This document shows positions 57,160 to 64,000 of a stretch of DNA of 64,000 nucleotides, piece after piece. This DNA is from Posidonia oceanica. Taxonomy: Eukaryota > Streptophyta > Magnoliopsida > Alismatales > Posidoniaceae. The notes under the pieces are model-generated. The model was not told where the DNA came from. It did no database searches and was given only the letters and a program-made list of their open reading frames with translations. Location: the NCBI GenBank assembly GCA_037176725.1, contig JAZBRS010000026.1, positions 103,151,501-103,215,500 on the forward strand. Reading direction: 5' to 3'. Every line of letters begins with the position of its first letter. Position 1 is the stretch's first letter. A program made the position numbers and the translations under genes.

Positions 57160-59958
57160 TAATCTATTTAAATGAAAAGACTAGGAAAACCGAGTAAAAC
57201 ATGCCAGTAAAAACTCAAGCAATGCAGAAAACATGTCAATCCAGTCCAAATGGATATGGCACAAGATCGATGCGGCCCAGAGAAAGGGTAAGGACTCCTG
57301 TTACGTGCGGGGAAGGTGTTAGACATCCCCGACATGCCTAAGGAATCGGTCTTTCTTGGATTTTCCGTTCTTGTGTGGCAAAATGTTGGCAGGTTAGCAC
57401 CGATTTATGTTCGCCTGGGGGCGGTATGCAGAATGCAATTAAAACCATGCAAGTTTAGCAAAACCAAGCTTGAAAGCGATTGATTAAATCAAAGCGTCGT
57501 AAAGCGCGATAAACAGCGTCAGGAAAACAAAATAGACGCTAGAAACGGTTAATCCGGCGAGCGAGAAACGATGACGGGGTGGCTGGACACTCTGTCTGGA
57601 TCAGGGCAGGAGCTGCCAGCCTCAGGGGCGTCTGGGCTGGTCGTCGGTTAGGGGGGCGCCGAAGACAGAGGCTCTGCTCCCCACACAACAGCATCCGTGG
57701 CCACGAAGGGGCGATAAAAGGATGCAAAATGGAAAATAAAGCTTGAAAAGCCACTGATTACATTCTAGACAGTAAGAGTAATGCAGGAAAGAAGTCACGA
57801 AATCAAGGCGGCAAAGCGACAGGACGGTGAATGGGTCGCCAAACACCCTGCCTGGAACAGAGCCATGGTCGCTGGCCCAAGGGGCGGCTAGGCTGATCGC
57901 CTGGAGGGCAGGTGTCTGAAAGACGGGCCATGCCCACCACATAGAGGCATTCACGGCCACAAAAAAGAAGCGGAAAACGATACCAAAACTAGAAATTGAA
58001 ACATGGAATCCACAGAACAGACATCCAATTTCAAAATCAAAGCCAGATTCAAACATGCAAACAGATTGGTAAGGCGGCAAGGCAGCAAAATGGGTGGCTC
58101 ACCCTCTGCTGAAACTGCAGGTTGAGTCGCTGCAATAGGAGGCACCGGAGCTGGTAGCCCCTGAGGTAGGTGACAGCCATGCATGGATTTCCAGACAGTG
58201 GATTTCATTGCCAAAAACGAGGCAGAAATCAAATGCATAAAATAGATCTAAGCATACAGACATGCAGTCGAAACATACGGAAATCCATCCATGCATTCAG
58301 ATCTAAAAAACATTGAGCGAGTTGCAAGGTATGATGGCCTGAAGTCGGCCGAAGGGCTGCCTGGATTTGCAGACCAGTCGCCCATAGAGGGGGCGACGGA
58401 CCTGCAACTCCGGTAGCCCAAATAGCTGACTTCCAGACCTTGCCAAAAACTCAAGATGAAGCCAAGTAGAAATCTAAAATCATAGACATACAGATCATAC
58501 TACCAGGAACACATGCATATAATCACTTTGCAAAATGGAGCATCGAGTCAGCCGGAGCAACGACTCAACGTCCGGCCGGTGGACAGCAGCGGTTGCAGGT
58601 CAGTCACCGGCCAAGGGGGCGGCTGACGTGGTAGTCCGTTCATCGGACTTCAACGGCCAATTCCACCACCTGGGCGGAGCAGAAAAATCGCCAGAGGGTC
58701 GGGGAAGCATGCCGGTGCTCCCACGAACCCAACCACACCCTCGATGTGGAAAATGGTCGACTGAGGCGGTCCACCCACCTCCTCCTCGATTGGCCGCCGG
58801 AGCTCGCCGCTCTCCGGCCACAGAAGCAGCCGAAGGAGTGTAGCTCCAACTGGGAAGCACCGCGGCATCGAGGAGGACGCGAGGAGGCAATTTCTGGCGA
58901 AAGAGGGAGGCTGGAGCCTCCTTCCCGCCACCGCTGGCGGCTCGCTAGCATTGCCGCGTGTCATCGGTCGTTGGGCCGACTGAGAGCGCTTGCATGCAAA
59001 CTAAATGTGGGGGAAGAGAGGGGAGGTGTCCGGGAACCTTCCCAGACCCTCAGACATATAAGGTAGGGGCAGACCTACCTTCTGTGGCTCGCCGGTGCAA
59101 CGGAGGCCGCCGGATATGATGCCGAAGCTAAGGAAGATGAAGTCGGCGTGGCTCGGGGAGGCTTCCGGGATGCTCAAACACACTCGGGAATGGCTTGGGA
59201 ACGCTCTGGGATCACTCACGGATTCGCTCTGGGTGGAATCGGGGTCTGGAGTGGAGGGAACGCTTTGGTTTTTCAGTGCAAAGGGCCGGTGGTTTGTGTG
59301 TGAGCAAATGACGATGATGGGTTCTCGTGCAAAAGGATTGGTTTTGTTCAAAGGGCGGCACTAGGCGCAAGGAGGAAGCGGCATAGTGAGGGAGCGTGAG
59401 AGTGGGTCTCACGGGCCAGTGGAGTGGCAGGGAAGCTCGAGGTCAAGGCCGGCCCTAGGCGTTGATGCCAAGGAGGGCTAGGAGGGAGGCTGGTGAAGTG
59501 CATTCAAACAGCGAGGAAGAGGCTCGTGAGAGCGGGAAAACCAGCGGTCGGGGGTGTCGAGTAAGTGGGATTTGTCGCGTAGCCGATGTAGCGCATGATT
59601 GCGGAGAGGTCAGAGGAGAGAAGCGGCCAGCAACGGTCGCGCGGGATGGATTCGAACGATGCTTTGATTTGCAGGTTCAGTCGCCTGGTACATTGGCGCC
59701 TAACCTAGTCGCCTCTGGTAGTGGCGACAGGTCTGAGTCGCCCCTGCATGCGGCGACCAAACGTGTAGCTCAGTGGGCCGGGTTGAAAATGGACTTTGGC
59801 TTGACTTAGGTTAGATTTTGGGTTAAAAATGTGAAGGATTTTGGGTAGGTTTTAGGTTAAGTTTGGGTAGGGTTTTGGGTAGGTTTGGGACAAGATCCTC
59901 CGAGCAGACTTCCTGAGATTCTCCGGCTGAAAAGCCCCGTCAAAACGGAGTGTCTACA
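57160..59958 (-). repeat. LTR of the second Ty3 element
   Basis: On the minus strand it starts TGTAGACACTCCGTTTTGAC at 59958 and ends next to TGGCAACTC at 57157. The segment near 57273-57357 shares the conserved AAAGGGTAAGGACTCCTGTT block with the long LTRs (35345, 51815), so the families are related. It contains about five degenerate units of roughly 255 bases, each with a short GTCGCC/GGCGAC hairpin (57611, 57868, 58124, 58376, 58602). A TATA-like CTTATATG (near 59057) could be its promoter. The partner LTR is not in the window. Confidence 0.65.
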
Positions 59959-59965
59959 TCTGCTA

Positions 59966-60200
59966 GCCACGTTGGCTCTATTTGTCACAATCAGGTGTCC
60001 TTTCATTGAATGTTGCCTATATTCTCGACAAAGACCGTCGTTTCGTGACCCAGAATCAATGAACGATGAGTCCACTATTACCGTTGGCTTTATTCGTCAG
60101 AATCAAGTGCCCTTTCATCGAATGTCGCCTACATTCTCGACGGGGACCGTCATCTTCTGACCCGGGAGTTAGTGAACGATGGGTTCATTAATACTGTTGG
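59966..60200. repeat. Tandem repeat of about 112 bases
   Basis: GTTGGCTYTATTYGTCASAATCA starts at 59971 and 60083, and a third copy begins at 60196 before the sequence changes. The units share the TTTCATYGAATGTYGCCTAYA segment. It lies between the second LTR and the 47-bp array. Confidence 0.7.
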
Positions 60201-60290
60201 CTTTGCTTTGTTGACCTAGTGGTGCTCCGGGGTACCTGCTTTTGGATTGTTTGCTTTGCTAACCCGGTTGTGCTCCGGGGTTCTTTAAAA

Positions 60291-61785
60291 GACCTGCCGA
60301 GGGGATTGCCCAAAGGAGTCGAATTTAAATGACTTGCCGAGGGGACTGCCCAAGGGGGTCGAATTGAAATAAAACATGACTTGCCAAGGGGATTGCCCAA
60401 GGGGGTCGAACTTAAATTTAAATGACTTGCCGAGGGGACTGCCCAAGGGGGTCGAATTGAAATAAAACATGACTTGCCAAGGGGATTGCCCAAGGGGGTC
60501 GAACTTAAATTTAAATGACTTGCCGAGGGGATTACCCAAAGGGGTCGAACTGAAATTTAAATGACTTGCCGAGGGGATTGCCCAAGGGGGTCGAACTGAA
60601 ATTTAAAAGACTTATCGAGGGGATTGCCCAAGGGGGTCAAACTGAAATAAAAACATGATTTGCCGAGGGGATTGCCCAAGGGGGTCGAACTGAAATTTAA
60701 ATGACTTGCCGAGGGGATTGCCCAAGGGGGTCGAACTGAAATAAAATGTGACTTGCCAAGGGTGTTGCCCAAGGTGGTCGAACTGAAATAAAACATGACT
60801 TGTCGAGGGGATTGCCCAAGGGGGTCGAACTGAAATAAAACGTGACTTGCCAAGGGGGTTGCCCAAGGTGGTCGAACTGAAATAAAACATGACTTGCCGA
60901 GGGGATTGCCCAAGGGGGTCGAACTAAAATAAAACATGACTTGCCAAGGGGGGTTGCCCAAGGGAGTCGAACTGAAATAAAACATGACTTGCCAAGGGGA
61001 TTGTCCAAGGGGGTCGAACTAAAATTTAAATGACTTGCCAAGGACATTGCCCAAGGGGGTCGAATTGAAATTTAATTGACTTGCCAAGGGGATTGCCCTA
61101 GGGGGTCGAACTAAAAGATAAATGACTTGCCGAGGGGATTGCCCAAGGGAGTCGAATTGAAACTTAAAACATGACTTGTCGAGGGGATTGCCGAAGGGGG
61201 TCGAACTGAAATAAAACATGACTTGCCGAGGAGATTGCCCAAGGGGGTCGAACTGAAATTTAAATGACTTGCCGAGGGGATTGCCGAAGGGGGTCGAATT
61301 GAAATAAAACATGACTTGCCGAGGGGATTGCCCAAGGGGGTCGAACTGAAATTTAAATGACTTGCCGAGGGGATTGCCCAAGGGGGTCGAACTGAAATTT
61401 AAATGACTTGCCGAGGGGATTGCCCAAGGGGGGGCGAACTGAAATAAAACATGACTTGCCGAGGGGATTGCCCAAGGGGGTCAAACTGTAATAAAAATGA
61501 CTTGCCAAGGGGATTGCCCAAGGGGGTCGAAATGAAACAAAACATGACTTGCCAAGGGAGTTGCCCAAGAGGGTCGAACTGAAACAAAACATGACTTGCC
61601 GAGGGGATTGCCCAAGGGGGTTGAACTGAAAATAAAACATTGAGGGGGTTGCCCAAGGTAAAGCTGAGATAAAACACCGAAGGGGTTGCCCAAGGTAAAG
61701 CCGAGATAAAATACCGAGGGGGTTGCCCAAGGGAGAGCCGAAATAAAAGTCGCCAAGGGGGTTGGCCAAGAGAACAAAAGGATAC
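60291..61785. repeat. Satellite-like array, about 47-bp units
   Basis: About 29 units of 46-49 bases (GACTTGCCGAGGGGATTGCC, then CAAGGGGGTCGAACTGAAAT) are followed by about four shorter units near 61640-61785. Two tail types alternate irregularly (AAATTTAAAT and AAATAAAACAT), and units 2-3 are repeated identically as units 4-5, a small higher-order repeat. Each unit has an internal duplication (TTGCCRAGGGG and TTGCCCAAGGGGG). Such arrays are known in untranslated regions of Tat/Ogre elements and can seed satellites. Open frames across it are a by-product of the repeat. Confidence 0.9.
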
Positions 61786-61925
61786 TTCTTTTGCTTTGAT
61801 TGCCCAGTTGTGCTCCGAGATTCGTTGATTTGCTCTCAGTTCTGCTTTGATTCTGTGGATGTGGATTTTGGGGGTGTTTATGATGAAGATAACAATGCTT
61901 CCACGACATTGTTAACTTTGTTGTG

Positions 61926-64000
61926 ATCGCCACTTATCGATGGACGGACAAGGCGCCTAGGGAGATGTAGATGATATGGGTACTCGGTTCATTGGATTGA
62001 CGGCAGGATGTCGTCCAATGGCTTCCTCGTGTCACGTGAGCGTTTTCCTTTTCCTTCAAAACAAATGAAAATAAGAGATCTAGATAAGTTTGTGTGTAGT
62101 AAATGATAATAAGAAAAGACAGAGAATAATATGAACAAATGAATCTAATACTAACTGGGGATTGTTCCCCGCATGCATATGCTATGGGTCCTATGTTAAG
62201 GAATGCAATAATGAAATGAAAAATATTGGAAGAATATACTCCCTTCATCCTCGTGCTGTATGCAGTGGAGTAAGGAAGTGGAGGCACGGTTGGAGCTCCG
62301 GCTATGCTCGAGATCTCTGGGATCGAAGTTGGAACGTGGCGATCTCTGGGATCAATAATGGAGGCTAGGGTTTCTCTCTTAGAAGATGACTCTCTCTCTT
62401 TCTAAATGTGGATCCCCAAACCCTAAAAACTGGCCGTCCTCCGAATACTGACTCACGGAGGCTACTTATAGGTTTGTGGGACACGGGTGGCTCAACCCTA
62501 GGAAGTTTCTAGAAGCTTTTAGAAGAACACTGATTTTTAAAGTTAGTCGCCGCAAAAGGGGGCGACTGGGGCAAATATCTCCCGAAAAGATAGAGGAAAT
62601 GCCGTGGAAAGTCCAGAAGACCAGGTCAATCAGATTCCACATCAGCTAGTCGCCGCAATTGGTGGGGCCTAGCTGCTGCACTATTCCAGCAACTAAAATA
62701 TTTGTTTCTGATTTTTAGGAGATTCTAAGGGATTGGATTCTGATTTTTAGGGATTTGATTGGCACAATAAAACGTGTTAAAAATCAAGATATTTGTTTTG
62801 AAGCCACCTAGGATTTTCTAGATTGTTCTTTGATTATTTTATTTGTGATATATGTGTTATACCATATATTAAATGCTAGAAAATCACATGAATATCAATA
62901 ATTTACGGAAAAATGTTATAATTGCTTATAAAATTCGCGTATATTATATTAATGCCCAGGATATTGATATTAAGCTGGAGAGAGAGAAATGGTGCTAGTC
63001 GGCTGTCTCACAGGCGCCTACATAGTCCAGTCGCCCCTTTGAAAGGCGTCTGGCTGTGTCGCCATTCTGAGAGGCAACTAACTGAGTCTTTTGCATTTTT
63101 AACCCTGTCTTTTAAATTTGATCTAGAAAACTCAATAAAAGCCCGGGAAACTTCGGAGATCTCATGAAATCATAAAAACGTCTTCTTTAACTCAAATCTG
63201 CCACTGATTTGAGTGAGATAAAGAGTGCTCAAGGTACTCGAACTTGCCACGGGTTTGAGTGCGTTAGCTATGCCACAGCCAACAGCCTTGAGTCAAGCAA
63301 AATCAAGCCTTGTTTTAAAGCAAATCATGAAAACTTTGGAAAAATATATTATTAAGCCTTAGTTATGTGATCTGGGTGCCTCAGAAGCTCCTATCCTCTA
63401 TGAACTCTCAGAAATGCGAAAATGAGATATCTATAGATGCCCCTCCTTGGAGTTGGTCTTGGAACAAGATCTGGTCCAAGGTAAGAACAAATGTCCCATT
63501 GAGCATTTCTTGAAAAGGGGAGCTCCGTCTCAAACAATCCGCCACTATGGATAAAAAAGATAAATAAAAAAGAAGAAGGGGTGAGCTGACTCGGTGTCGG
63601 GAGATTGCCGAACGGCCGAGTGGTTCGATTAATTGCCGTCATATTGAAGACTCACGCATGGAGGGGTCAAGTCGGTGCTATGTGTCGCAACCGATGTCGA
63701 GACCTATCAACCATGTAGAGATATACTTCAATGGGGCAGAAGCTAAGGAGGAAATCGTGGGGCGTGACCCTTACACGATCGAAAAAGAGTGCTCTTGTGG
63801 GATTTTGTTTGAGATTTTACTCGGATTGAAATTGATAGAAGGATTGGTAGGAACTAGGTTGGCTCTAGGAGAATCACATGTCCTAAGGGTTTCTAACACT
63901 CTTGAAGGTCATTTGGCTCCGTCCGTGCTCCACTTCCAATGATATGAGAAAATGCATGGATGCATGATTCAAGCAGACAAATGCAAATGCAACATACGAT
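61926..64000 (-). other. LTR- or leader-like sequence of a further Ty3 element
   Basis: On the minus strand a TATA box CTATAAGTAGC (62471-62461) is followed by a plausible transcribed leader, and a primer-like word TGGCGATCAC starts near 61938. GTCGCC/GGCGAC hairpins of the type seen in the second LTR occur at 62546, 62648 and 63029. I could not find the outer border, which may lie beyond the window. No gene is supported; open frames near 62922 and 63658 match nothing I recognise. Confidence 0.4.

Noticed and set aside
58535..59364. Overlapping GC-rich frames of about 100 codons in the second Ty3 LTR
   Set aside because: Open on both strands because of base composition, with no domain and inside an LTR.
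60291..61785. Possible CRISPR-like array
   Set aside because: Units are contiguous and similar over their full length with no unique spacers, and the context is a plant retroelement.
60188..61933. Several overlapping minus-strand open frames of 74-150 codons with repeated GNPLGKS-type peptides
   Set aside because: All three frames are open because the 47-bp unit lacks stops on that strand. This is a satellite by-product, not a repeat protein.
63600..63660. tRNA-like words GGCCGAGTGGTTCGAT
   Set aside because: Only the D-arm resembles a tRNA. No anticodon arm, T-arm or acceptor stem pairing follows.

Overview
The window is nuclear DNA of a flowering plant with a repeat-rich genome. No species is assigned. 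The evidence is plant-type hAT transposons, Ty1/copia and Ty3/gypsy retrotransposons, an L1-type LINE with a C-terminal RNase H, and one LRR receptor kinase gene with a spliceosomal intron. I saw no rRNA, no complete tRNA, no CRISPR array and no bacterial-type operon. The only gene that looks intact is the receptor kinase at 10514-13899 (minus strand, two exons, 993 codons). Nearly everything else is mobile DNA in various states of decay.

Layout. 1-10 kb: a probable hAT-type miniature element (245-833); two hAT copies of one family in opposite orientation (1272-4222 minus, 5655-8719 plus), each with terminal inverted repeats, 8-bp target duplications and a broken transposase; and a long-TIR Mutator/Pack-MULE-like element (8932-9872). 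10.5-14.3 kb: the receptor kinase and its upstream region. 14.3-26 kb: an old copia element (14329-25990) that received a second LTR element (19437-24504). The insert has LTRs, a primer-binding site and a gag-like gene but no pol, which is the layout of a TR-GAG non-autonomous element. 26-30 kb: AT-rich DNA with one more miniature element (about 28729-29242). 30.2-35.07 kb: a dead LINE ending in a poly-A tract.

35.07-64 kb: a cluster of minus-oriented Ty3/gypsy sequences of the Tat/Ogre type (second, archaeal-type RNase H; primer-binding word TGGCGACTC). The central element has LTR-like copies of about 4.2-4.4 kb (35215-39363 and 51687-56043) around a decayed gag-pol. To its right lie a leader of a related element (56044-57157), that element's LTR (57160-59958), a satellite-like array of about 47-bp units (60291-61785), and more LTR-like sequence to the window end. 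The simplest reading is successive insertion of related elements into each other's leader regions.

How the parts relate. The two hAT copies carry different lesions, so they decayed independently. The copia and TR-GAG pair gives a clear relative age, because the TR-GAG is the younger insertion. In the Ty3 cluster the long LTR copies are far better conserved than the pol they enclose, and the word GGCGACT recurs in the primer-binding sites, at LTR edges and in many short LTR hairpins. I consider these LTR and leader features the least explained part of the window. All identities and copy counts were judged by eye; no alignment or database search was run.
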